In this document: piece by piece, positions 33,860 through 40,737 of the stretch
Layout of the letters: the number at the start of each line of letters is the position of its first letter
Position numbering within the stretch: the first letter of the stretch is position 1
Origin: Paenibacillus agaridevorans
GTDB taxonomy: Bacteria > Bacillota > Bacilli > Paenibacillales > Paenibacillaceae
DNA: 40,737 bases
Direction: 5' to 3'
Assembly (NCBI RefSeq): GCF_003112455.1
Contig: NZ_BDQX01000192.1
Span: 22,006-62,742, forward strand
Notes under the pieces: generated by a model
Databases searched by the model: none
What the model was told of the DNA's origin: nothing
The model's input: the letters and a program-made list of their open reading frames with translations, nothing else
Position numbers and translations under genes: made by a program

Positions 33860-34798
33860 TCAATCATAGTCGTCCATGTCGTCGGCGATTGTCTCTGTCA
33901 GCTTGTTCGTGAATTGCAGCGCGGCGTTGTAGCCCATCCGTTTCAGTCGGAAGTTCATGGCTGCCACTTCGATAATAACGGCAAGGTTACGCCCCGGACG
34001 AACCGGTATCGTCACTAGAGTTACGTCGGTGTCGATAATCCGTGTCGTCTCCTCGTCCAACCCCAGCCTATCGTATTGTTTGTCCTGTTGCCAGTTCTCC
34101 AGCTTGATAACCAGGCCGATCCGCTTCTGCGAACGAACGGCACCCGCTCCAAACAACGTCATGACGTTAATAATGCCAAGACCACGAATCTCTAACAAAT
34201 GTCTAATGAGCTCAGGCGCTGATCCATGCAGCTGACCGTCCGAAGTTTGTCGGATCTCGACCGCATCATCCGCGACAAGGCGATGACTGCGTTTCACCAG
34301 CTCAAGCGCCGTCTCGCTCTTGCCGATTCCGCTGCCGCCAGTAATCAGCATGCCTACGCCATACACATCTACCAAAACGCCATGAATCGTGGCTGTCGGA
34401 GCAAGTTTGCGCTCAAGGAAATCCGTAATGCGGCTTGTCAGAATCGTTGTGGCGATATTGCTGCGCAGCACGGGGATATTCGTTTCATTCGACTGGTCAA
34501 TCAGCTCCTGCGGCGCATCCAATCCCCTGGTCAGAATAATACATGGCGTCTCTTCATTACATAACCGAATCATTCTGTTCTTGCGTTCCTCACTGTCGAG
34601 CATGCTAAGGAACGAAATTTCAGTCTTGCCAAGCAGCTGCACGCGCTCCACGGGATGATAATGGAAGTAGCCGGCCATCTCAAGCCCTGGTCGATACAGA
34701 TCATCCACTGTAATGTTGCGCTTCAAACCGTCTTCGCCCGCCAATATTTCCATCTGGAAATGGCGGACCAGCTCGGATACTTTCACTTTCTTAGCCAA
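33860..34798 (-). CDS. hprK: HPr kinase/phosphorylase
   Basis: A 312-residue sensor of glycolytic state that phosphorylates Ser46 of HPr and Crh with ATP or PPi and removes it with phosphate. His139, Walker A GGSGIGKS (154-161) and the signature [20 protein letters not shown] are intact. The start is TTG at 34798, 8 nt after GGAGG, and matches the N-terminus of the family ([10 protein letters not shown]). Its target HPr-like protein is encoded at 15825-16094. Confidence 0.95.
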   Translation of the reverse strand: MAKKVKVSELVRHFQMEILAGEDGLKRNITVDDLYRPGLEMAGYFHYHPVERVQLLGKTEISFLSMLDSEERKNRMIRLCNEETPCIILTRGLDAPQELIDQSNETNIPVLRSNIATTILTSRITDFLERKLAPTATIHGVLVDVYGVGMLITGGSGIGKSETALELVKRSHRLVADDAVEIRQTSDGQLHGSAPELIRHLLEIRGLGIINVMTLFGAGAVRSQKRIGLVIKLENWQQDKQYDRLGLDEETTRIIDTDVTLVTIPVRPGRNLAVIIEVAAMNFRLKRMGYNAALQFTNKLTETIADDMDDYD

Positions 34799-34875
34799 TG
34801 GTTCGGCCTCCTTCTTAAAGCAGCTATGTGATAGGGCGTTATGTATGTGTATTTCCAATGTCTTCATCGTAATGC

Positions 34876-34916
34876 AAAAAGACGCCAAACGCAACGTTTC
34901 CGCCGCGTGGCGTCTT
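34876..34916 (-). terminator. Terminator of the sigma/anti-sigma operon
   Basis: 9-bp stem AAGACGCCA (34879-34887) with TGGCGTCTT (34908-34916), a GC-rich inner loop, and TTTTT on the minus strand. It separates the anti-sigma gene from hprK. Confidence 0.9.
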
Positions 34917-34920
34917 CTTC

Positions 34921-36393
34921 TTATTTGATGGGAATCGCAATTTCCTTAAAAGCATGACCGAGATATTGTTCGATCTCGATAGTCAAAGGCTGAACATACT
35001 CTTCGTTCGGGATATTATAATAATAGGTTACTCGATGCCTGTCACCTGCTCCGAACCGTGAAACCGTCGTACCGTTGGTGCCATAGCTTGTTCCTCGTGT
35101 GATCGAATAGGCAGTTCCTTCGGCATCTCGCACAACGCCGTTAAAACCAAATAAAAGAATATCTCTCATAACCGTCTGTGGATCATCCGCCTGCGACAAT
35201 TCAAACGACAGATCTATCGCTTCACCTGACTGCCTTGCCTCGCCAAGCTTCAACCGTCCATCAGGCGCCTCTAGCAGCTTCCCTTGCTCCGTATCGATTA
35301 CAACCTTCATTCCGCGATCGGACATCAGCAATCCTTTCGCCTTCAACGTTAAAGTCTCCGGCTTCTGGAAGTACGAGCTTTGGAAATGACGGACGATCTC
35401 CGTGTCGAGATCCCCCATTCCCGATTTCGTCTGGTAGCTTCTTCCTCGTTCGTCCACAAGCTCCAGATCAATAAAGTCGTTCAGCCTTTTCTCATTCCCG
35501 GATGCACTTTTAAACGTAATCGACACCTGCAGCGGCGTTATAACGGCTTTCTTGATCTCGATCCGCTGCCCCTCAACCTCGATCGTCTGATTCAAGTCAA
35601 TGACTTCGGTCATCTCATCGAATCGGCTATGGTCGATCGGAACCTGCACCTCCAGCCATTCGCTGCCTAACTCCAGCTTAAACTGTATTTCGTGCGGCAC
35701 GGGTTCGCCAGGCGCCATCATAATGTCCAGATAATCCTGTACAACACTGTCCTTATTATCCTTTTCCCGAAAATAATGAGCAGAGCCGATTGAGGCCACC
35801 ACATTTCCGCCGTTCTCATTTTTGAGCTCATAGGACAGAGACGGTGTATCCTCCTCACTAATCCCCGGCCCTTCAGCCGTATACAACAACACAACCCGCT
35901 GTGCATCCGCTATAACGCCGTTCACCGTAAATGTATAACCATTTCGTTCGTCGGACTTGCCCACGACCTGAATGTATTCGTTGTCGATCGCCGATTGCAA
36001 GGAGCCATCGTAGCTTACCAACTCCACAAATCCGGCGAAACCAGGTATATCTTTGACAATAGCAGCGAAGCCAGGAGAGATTCGTACAAAAGCCGTTAAT
36101 ACAAACAACATCGCAAGGACTGCAGCGCTTAGCTGAAGGCTCATTCGCTTGCCGCGCTGCCGTGCACTTCTCTTGCGCCCTTTTTCCATTCCATCAGCCA
36201 ATGCTTGATGCAGCTTTGAAGTTAACAAAGACTCCTCGCTTAATTGGATGCTCTGTCTCACCAGATCCGCATCTTTTAATAAGACGGCAACCACCTCTCC
36301 GTCTGCTTGTTCTATATCCCTTTCATCGATTCCAGTATCATCCGGGCACTCTTCCTCTTCCGACGCTCTATCCTTCTTCAGCCAATCGCTCAT
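34921..36393 (-). CDS. Anti-sigma factor-like membrane protein, DUF4179 type
   Basis: A 490-residue protein: cytoplasmic N-terminal region (1-80), one membrane span (about 86-104, [18 protein letters not shown]) and a large extracellular part with the DUF4179 segment right after the span and a second beta-rich domain. Such proteins are encoded after ECF sigma factors and are thought to hold them inactive at the membrane. The start (GGGGGG before the ATG at 36393) overlaps the end of the sigma gene by 26 bp. The signal it senses is unknown. Confidence 0.85.
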   Translation of the reverse strand: MSDWLKKDRASEEEECPDDTGIDERDIEQADGEVVAVLLKDADLVRQSIQLSEESLLTSKLHQALADGMEKGRKRSARQRGKRMSLQLSAAVLAMLFVLTAFVRISPGFAAIVKDIPGFAGFVELVSYDGSLQSAIDNEYIQVVGKSDERNGYTFTVNGVIADAQRVVLLYTAEGPGISEEDTPSLSYELKNENGGNVVASIGSAHYFREKDNKDSVVQDYLDIMMAPGEPVPHEIQFKLELGSEWLEVQVPIDHSRFDEMTEVIDLNQTIEVEGQRIEIKKAVITPLQVSITFKSASGNEKRLNDFIDLELVDERGRSYQTKSGMGDLDTEIVRHFQSSYFQKPETLTLKAKGLLMSDRGMKVVIDTEQGKLLEAPDGRLKLGEARQSGEAIDLSFELSQADDPQTVMRDILLFGFNGVVRDAEGTAYSITRGTSYGTNGTTVSRFGAGDRHRVTYYYNIPNEEYVQPLTIEIEQYLGHAFKEIAIPIK

Positions 36394-36925
36394 GCCGAAT
36401 CCCCCCCTCCCTTTCGCCGATTTCCGCTCTTAATTGCTTCAGTGCTTTGTGAAGCCACGTACGTATTGTCCCATCCGGCTTCTCCATCATTTCTGCGATT
36501 TGCGTAATGGTCATGTCCCTGTAATACTTTAATACAATCACCATTTTGTAATGGGGAAGCAGCTTTGCCAACTGCTCCTCTATACCGAGACGTTCGATCG
36601 ATTCTTGACCAGGGCCTGCAATATCTTTTAGTGCCGAATCCGAAGGCATTTCCCGCTTTCTTTTTTTCCTTTCGTCCATACAGACGTTTATTAAAATTCG
36701 AATCATCCAAGTTGTGAAATATCTACTGTCTTTCAAGCTTTTTCTTTTGCTCCAAACGCGGCACACCGTTTCCTGTATGGCTTCCAGCGCGTCATCCTCA
36801 TTACGCAAGTATGCAAAAGCAATGCCGTACATTTTGTCCTTTTCCGACTGAATTCGTGCCAGCAGCGTTTCTTGGCTCCAATTCTTCAGCCCTTGGACAT
36901 GCGTTGAATCCTCATTCTCTTGCAC
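36368..36925 (-). CDS. ECF RNA polymerase sigma factor
   Basis: A 185-residue sigma-70 family protein with region 2 (about 20-85, YGIAFAYLRNEDDALEAIQETV) and region 4 helix-turn-helix (MTITQIAEMMEKPDGTIRTWLHKAL). The start is GTG at 36925 after GAGGAGGG; a TTG at 36943 lies inside that ribosome site. Co-encoded with its likely anti-sigma partner. Which ECF group it belongs to was not determined. Confidence 0.92.
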   Translation of the reverse strand: MQENEDSTHVQGLKNWSQETLLARIQSEKDKMYGIAFAYLRNEDDALEAIQETVCRVWSKRKSLKDSRYFTTWMIRILINVCMDERKKRKREMPSDSALKDIAGPGQESIERLGIEEQLAKLLPHYKMVIVLKYYRDMTITQIAEMMEKPDGTIRTWLHKALKQLRAEIGEREGGIRHERLAEEG

Positions 36926-36970
36926 GACATCCCTCCTCGACAACCTGTCTCGTCTCTTTCCCGTTAAGTA

Positions 36971-37000
36971 TTAGACTCTTTAGGAAAGCAAACGGTTTTC
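36971..37000 (-). promoter_or_regulatory. Possible ECF-type promoter before the sigma gene
   Basis: On the minus strand GAAAAC (37000-36995), 18 bp, GTCTAA (36976-36971). This resembles the AAC/GTC pattern of many ECF promoters and could mean self-activation. The spacer is a little long. Confidence 0.3.
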
Positions 37001-37006
37001 CCCTCC

Positions 37007-37045
37007 GAAAAAATAAAAGAACCTCAGGCTTATGCCTAAGGTTCT
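37007..37045 (-). terminator. Terminator of the msmX-like gene
   Basis: Stem of AGAACCT and AGGC against GCCT and AGGTTCT (37018-37045) with one mismatched pair and a 4-nt loop, then TTTATTTTTT on the minus strand. Confidence 0.92.
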
Positions 37046-37066
37046 CTATTATAAGGGGGATTAGAA

Positions 37067-38188
37067 TTAGCTTTCGAAGATGTTCAGTTCGGACTCTTTG
37101 TCGAAGAGGTGAACTTTGTTCATGTCCAGGGCCAGCTTTACGCTTGCACCATCACGGATTGCAGAACGGCCGTCTACACGAGCGATTACCGTGTCGTTGC
37201 CGATACCGTTCAGGTACAGATACATTTCGTGACCAAGGTTCTCGGCTACCTCTACGTTCGCGTTTACGATCGTGCCAGGGGAAGCTTCCAGGAACACAGG
37301 CTCTTCGTGGATGTCCTCAGGACGAATGCCGAGGATGACTTCTTTGCCGATGTAGCCTTTGGAACGAAGCGTTGCCGCTTTGCCTTCTGGTACAACCACG
37401 TCAACGCCGGAAGCTTTGAACTTAACTGCGCCGCCTTGCTCGCTCAGCGAGCCCGTTACGAAGTTCATGGAAGGAGCTCCGATGAAACCTGCAACGAAGA
37501 TGTTAACCGGATGATTGTACAGTTCCTCTGGGGAAGCCGTTTGTTGAATGAAGCCGTCTTTCATAACGACGATGCGATCGCCCATTGTCATGGCTTCGAT
37601 CTGGTCATGCGTTACGTAGATCGTTGTTGTTTCCAGACGTTTAGTCAGCTTGCTGATCTCCGCGCGCATTTGGCCACGAAGTTTGGCGTCCAAGTTGGAG
37701 AGCGGCTCATCCATCAAGAATACTTGCGGTTCACGAACGATTGCGCGGCCCAAGGCAACACGCTGACGTTGACCGCCGGAGAGAGCTTTTGGTTTACGGT
37801 CGAGCAAATGCTCGATATCAAGAATTTTAGCAGCTTCACGAACGCGTTTGTCGATGTCTGCTTTTTTGAATTTACGAAGTTTCAGACCGAACGCCATATT
37901 TTGGTACACGTTCATATGCGGGTACAAGGCGTAGGATTGGAATACCATCGCGATGTCGCGATCTTTAGGAGCTACGTCGTTCACGAGACGGTCGCCGATG
38001 AACAATTTACCTTCCGAGATTTCTTCAAGACCTGCGATCATACGAAGCGTCGTCGATTTACCGCAACCGGATGGTCCTACCAATACCAAGAATTCTTTGT
38101 CCTTGATATCAAGATTTACGTCGGTTACAGATGCTTTATCGGAACCCGGATATTTTTTGTAAATGCCTTCTAAGCGTACGCCTGCCAT
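37067..38188 (-). CDS. Sugar ABC transporter ATPase, MsmX/UgpC type
   Basis: A 373-residue ATPase with Walker A GPSGCGKS (38-45), signature LSGGQ (136-140), Walker B LMDEP (Asp160-Glu161), and a C-terminal TOBE domain. MsmX of B. subtilis is a shared ATPase for several importers that lack one, including YtcQP/LplABC types, so it can plausibly power the importer at 2664-6257. It is a single gene with its own promoter and terminator. The ATG at 38188 has GGGGGA at 8 nt. Confidence 0.94.
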   Translation of the reverse strand: MAGVRLEGIYKKYPGSDKASVTDVNLDIKDKEFLVLVGPSGCGKSTTLRMIAGLEEISEGKLFIGDRLVNDVAPKDRDIAMVFQSYALYPHMNVYQNMAFGLKLRKFKKADIDKRVREAAKILDIEHLLDRKPKALSGGQRQRVALGRAIVREPQVFLMDEPLSNLDAKLRGQMRAEISKLTKRLETTTIYVTHDQIEAMTMGDRIVVMKDGFIQQTASPEELYNHPVNIFVAGFIGAPSMNFVTGSLSEQGGAVKFKASGVDVVVPEGKAATLRSKGYIGKEVILGIRPEDIHEEPVFLEASPGTIVNANVEVAENLGHEMYLYLNGIGNDTVIARVDGRSAIRDGASVKLALDMNKVHLFDKESELNIFES

Positions 38189-38228
38189 GATCAATTTCCC
38201 CCTAAGAAAAGAATTTCGATATGCATCT

Positions 38229-38257
38229 ATCTTATCCCACAGATGGGCAGATGACTA
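38229..38257 (-). promoter_or_regulatory. Possible promoter of the msmX-like gene
   Basis: On the minus strand TAGTCA (38257-38252), 17 bp, TAAGAT (38234-38229), about 40 bp before the start. The -35 has four of six consensus bases. Confidence 0.5.
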
Positions 38258-38278
38258 TGCACATACTTTACAAAAAAA

Positions 38279-39424
38279 CTAATTCCTTTTCGTAACTTTG
38301 TACAATAGCAAAATGATCTTAACAAGCACGGCATCTCTAAACTGCCGAACATCAAGCCCCGTCTCCTGCTTGAGCTTGTCCAGCCGATATAAAAGCGTGT
38401 TCCGGTGAATATAAAGCCTCTTCGCCGTCTCGCTGACATTGCAATCCAATGAGAAAAACGTCTCCAGCGTAGCCAGCATCTCCGGCTCCACAAATAGATC
38501 GGCACGCTTCAGCGATTGCTCCAGGTACTTCGCGCGATAGCTCTCCGGAATCGTGTTCAACAGCCTTTCGAGCTGCAGCATCCATGGAAGATGAATATTC
38601 GTCCCCACATGGAATTTCCGTCCGAGATTGATCGTTTCGCGCAGCAGCATCGTCACCTCTACCATTCCTTTGGACGGTGTTACTGGAAGCCCGACGGCCA
38701 GATGACACTCGCCCAGCCACTCGCTTGCCAACATCTCATGCAGACCGGATGTAATGGAAGCAAGACTATCCTCCATCGATTCCTCTTCTGTCGCATCATA
38801 AGGTTCGGCATCCTCATCTCTGAGCAATGCCATCGGTCCCCAGATCAACCATTCCTGACTCTTGAGCGGAATAAGCAGAATATCCTCCGACAGAAACGAC
38901 TTGAGAAGCTTCTCAAGCTCGGTGTAAGCCGCCGCCTTCGTGGTCGTTGTCTGCTCCGTTATTAGAAGGAAAGGAATCATGTCGTAATACAATCGGCTGC
39001 CCACTGTGAGATGATCGGGCAAGGAATAAGCCGGTTCATCGGAGTCCAGCTGCTGCTGGAGCCATTCGCTTAACCGCTCAGCGAACCGTTCCGAATCGCT
39101 AATGTTAGCATTCGGCTTCGCGGGCGGGTTGCGCACCGTCATGTAAAGCGTCCAACTGATCAGATCCTTTTCCTTCGTCGTCAACGAAGTGTCCGCGATT
39201 TCAAGCACGGACAGCTCCTGTTTCTGCCTTCCTGCAATAAACCAGGTCGACGACTCTGCCTTTTCGATTCTTGTACCGGGGGCAAGTGCTTCGCTCTTAT
39301 CGGGCTGCCACTTGGCATCGGCTTCTTGTACGAACGTTTCCCATTCCTGGACCGTTCTCGTTTTCAATTGAATAGGGCTATTCAGAATGTGCTGCAGCGG
39401 CATCAACCAGTCTGTCTTGCTCAT
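38279..39424 (-). CDS. PucR/CdaR-type transcriptional regulator
   Basis: A 381-residue protein whose last 60 residues are the PucR-type helix-turn-helix (DCNVSETAKRLYIHRNTLLYRLDKL). The middle part (about 130-300) looks like a divergent GGDEF-like or ligand-binding domain, as in CdaR/PucR proteins. Such regulators control sugar diacid, purine or amino acid use. It lies before the msmX-like gene and divergent from a flavin reductase; whether it controls either is open. Confidence 0.85.
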   Translation of the reverse strand: MSKTDWLMPLQHILNSPIQLKTRTVQEWETFVQEADAKWQPDKSEALAPGTRIEKAESSTWFIAGRQKQELSVLEIADTSLTTKEKDLISWTLYMTVRNPPAKPNANISDSERFAERLSEWLQQQLDSDEPAYSLPDHLTVGSRLYYDMIPFLLITEQTTTTKAAAYTELEKLLKSFLSEDILLIPLKSQEWLIWGPMALLRDEDAEPYDATEEESMEDSLASITSGLHEMLASEWLGECHLAVGLPVTPSKGMVEVTMLLRETINLGRKFHVGTNIHLPWMLQLERLLNTIPESYRAKYLEQSLKRADLFVEPEMLATLETFFSLDCNVSETAKRLYIHRNTLLYRLDKLKQETGLDVRQFRDAVLVKIILLLYKVTKRN

Positions 39425-39505
39425 TACTTAATCTCCACTCTCCATGAATAGACGCTTTTTTATCATTGTACCATAACCCTGCGATGAATATTAATTAGCA
39501 TCCGT

Positions 39506-39534
39506 TTGACCCTACTCCCGATTCATGATACTCT
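39506..39534 (+). promoter_or_regulatory. Possible promoter of the flavin reductase gene
   Basis: TTGACC (39506-39511), 17 bp, TACTCT (39529-39534). Good -35, weak -10. A hairpin CTGGGG...CCCCAG (about 39550-39572) follows in the leader, just before the ribosome site. Confidence 0.45.
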
Positions 39535-39591
39535 ACTGCCAAACGATTCCTGGGGGCAATATATGCCCCAGCCACGAAGGAGAACTGTTCT

Positions 39592-40152
39592 ATGTCCACA
39601 ATCGCAATCATTTCCGGTAGTCCCAATGCAACTTCCCGTCTCAACGGCATCATCGATTACGCCCGTAAGGAAATAGAATCCCTTGGTCACACGACTAATA
39701 CGATAACCGTAGTATCTCTGCCTGCTGATGATCTTGTCCATGCCAGATTCGGCAGCGCCTCTATTGTAGAGGCCAACCGGATCGTCGAAGAGGCGGATGC
39801 CGTCATCATTGCCAGCCCAGTATACAAAGCTTCCTACACTGGCGTATTGAAAGCTTATATCGACCTGCTCCCGCAGAAAGGGCTGGAAGGCAAGCTTGTT
39901 GCCCCTCTCTTCATCGGCGGAACGCTTGCTCACTTATTGAGCATCGATTATTCATTAAAACCGGTCCTGTCTTCCATGGGTGCAAGACATTTCGTTCGCG
40001 GCGTCTATGCGACAGACGAACTGGTGACACGCATTCAAGACGGCTCAGTCGAAACCAAATTCGAGCTCGGCGCCGATCTGCAAGGACGTCTTCAAGAGAC
40101 GGTAAAGGAGCTCGATGCAGAATTGCGTATGAGAGCGGCGTTTAATAAATAG
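39592..40152 (+). CDS. NADPH-dependent FMN reductase, SsuE type
   Basis: A 186-residue flavodoxin-fold protein with the phosphate loop SGSPNATSRLNG and the flavin-site stretch SPVYKASYTGVLKAYIDLLP. SsuE proteins supply reduced FMN to alkanesulfonate monooxygenase SsuD in sulfur starvation; no ssuD or ssuABC gene is in view, though genes could lie outside. AAGGAG precedes the ATG, and a strong terminator follows, so it is a single-gene unit. Confidence 0.92.
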   Translation: MSTIAIISGSPNATSRLNGIIDYARKEIESLGHTTNTITVVSLPADDLVHARFGSASIVEANRIVEEADAVIIASPVYKASYTGVLKAYIDLLPQKGLEGKLVAPLFIGGTLAHLLSIDYSLKPVLSSMGARHFVRGVYATDELVTRIQDGSVETKFELGADLQGRLQETVKELDAELRMRAAFNK

Positions 40153-40166
40153 TACGTGGCAATAAT

Positions 40167-40204
40167 AAAAGGGCCGACGCATGATGAAATGCGTCGGCCC
40201 TTTT
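40167..40204 (+). terminator. Strong, bidirectional terminator after the flavin reductase
   Basis: A stem AAAAGGGCCGACGCAT (40167-40182) with its complement ending TTTT at 40204 and a 6-nt loop. It reads as a terminator from both sides. Confidence 0.95.
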
Positions 40205-40244
40205 CAAGTAAGAAAATCCGTGTAGACATCCGTCACTCACCGCC

Positions 40245-40379
40245 TAACGGACATAGGAAACACTATTGGCATCATCCCGGCGCCAGTTAGCTTCATTATG
40301 AACAAATAGCTTTTCTCCTGAGGCTGTCGATTCATTCATTGTGAGTAACTCGGGCACATAACGTCGTTGATGTCCGTTA
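40245..40379. repeat. Inverted pair of the dispersed AACGGACA unit
   Basis: TAACGGACATAGGAAACACT... (40245-40269, plus) and TAACGGACATCAACGACGTT... (40379-40355, minus). They are related to the units in the hisH-hisF spacer, so the family is present at two separate places. The rest of 40205-40440 holds no gene I can support. Confidence 0.55.
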
Positions 40380-40439
40380 TATTTATAAGCCATATAAGCT
40401 GCGTGTGAAAATCGCCATATTGCGTCATTTCCATACAAC

Positions 40440-40462
40440 AAAAAAAAGAGGCATCGCCTCTT
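40440..40462 (-). terminator. Terminator of the tRNA cluster
   Basis: On the minus strand AAGAGGC, GAT loop region, GCCTCTT, then a run of T's (40462 to about 40438). Confidence 0.9.
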
Positions 40463-40486
40463 GTCTGGTTAATTAGTAATAAAAAC

Positions 40487-40562
40487 TGGTGAGCCATGAA
40501 GGACTCGAACCTTCGACACCCTGATTAAAAGTCAGGTGCTCTACCAACTGAGCTAATGGCTC
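40487..40562 (-). tRNA. tRNA-Lys (anticodon TTT)
   Basis: Cloverleaf on the minus strand: acceptor GAGCCAT/ATGGCTC, D arm TAGCTCAGTTGGTAGAGC, anticodon loop CTTTTAA, TTCGAGTCC T arm, encoded CCA (40489-40487). Confidence 0.96.
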
Positions 40563-40574
40563 CTGTTAAGGAAC

Positions 40575-40658
40575 TGGTGGAGGATGATGGATTCGAACCA
40601 CCGAACCCGAAGGAAGAGATTTACAGTCTCCCGCGTTTGGCCACTTCGCTAATCCTCC
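40575..40658 (-). tRNA. tRNA-Tyr (anticodon GTA)
   Basis: Minus strand, 84 nt with encoded CCA: acceptor GGAGGAT/ATCCTCC, anticodon loop CTGTAAA, and a long variable arm (CTTCCTTCGGG) as in bacterial tRNA-Tyr. Confidence 0.96.
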
Positions 40659-40674
40659 ACGTTATAAATCCTAA

Positions 40675-40737
40675 TGGTGGCTCGGGACGGAATCGAACCG
40701 CCGACACGAGGATTTTCAGTCCTCTGCTCTACCGACT
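40675..40737 (-). tRNA. tRNA-Phe (anticodon GAA), 5' end cut by window
   Basis: Minus strand: anticodon loop CTGAAAA, T arm GGTTCGATTCC, 3' acceptor GAGCC with discriminator A and encoded CCA. The 5' acceptor half lies beyond the right edge. The cluster order in transcription is Phe, Tyr, Lys. Confidence 0.93.

Noticed and set aside
40244..40441. A 65-codon minus-strand open frame
   Set aside because: It covers the dispersed repeat units, has no ribosome site, and lies between two terminators.

Overview
The window looks like a chromosomal segment from the Paenibacillaceae (Paenibacillus/Cohnella type). The evidence is the gene order from hprK through lgt, ppaX, yvoF-like acyltransferase, his genes, prs, yvcD-like TPR protein, trxB, rapZ, glmR, whiA and crh to clpP, which closely follows the Bacillus subtilis yvo/his/yvc/clpP arrangement. 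The GC-rich codon usage, YesM/YesN-type two-component system, Lpl/Ytc-type sugar importer and strong Shine-Dalgarno sites agree. No replication origin, phage or transposase gene is visible. Identification rests on reading the sequence only; no database search was run.

Region 1 (1-12605, all minus strand) is a carbohydrate-use island. In transcription order it holds a cytosolic six-hairpin glycosidase-like protein, a YesM-type sensor kinase, a YesN-type AraC response regulator, two ABC sugar permeases, a lipoprotein solute-binding protein, and a large secreted TIM-barrel glycosidase-like protein with a discoidin domain that runs off the left edge. Three cre-like sites precede parts of it. The importer has no ATPase of its own; an MsmX/UgpC-type ATPase lies at 37067-38188 and could serve it.

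Region 2 (12606-15824) holds a 167-bp repeat with inverted ends, clpP under a CtsR operator, and a formate/nitrite-type channel followed by L-lactate dehydrogenase behind an Fnr-like box centred 41.5 bp before the predicted start of transcription.

Region 3 (15825-24180, minus) is the glk-rapZ-glmR-whiA-crh operon and the trxB, TPR and prs genes. It links sugar phosphorylation, cell-wall precursor control, thiol redox and PRPP supply. The HPr-family protein at the crh position keeps His15 as well as Ser46.

Region 4 (24328-31199, minus) is the histidine operon hisZ-G-D-B-H-F-IE. hisA is missing from its usual place between hisH and hisF; a 421-bp repeat-rich spacer sits there. A second spacer, between hisD and hisB, holds about eight and a half tandem copies of a 51-bp hairpin-bearing unit.

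Region 5 (31454-40737) has yvoF-like acyltransferase, ppaX, lgt and hprK; an ECF sigma factor with a DUF4179-type anti-sigma partner; the msmX-like ATPase; a PucR/CdaR-type regulator; a flavin reductase on the plus strand; and a minus-strand tRNA cluster (Phe, Tyr, Lys) cut by the right edge. HprK, the HPr-like protein, glucokinase and the cre sites together describe catabolite control acting on the sugar island in the same window.
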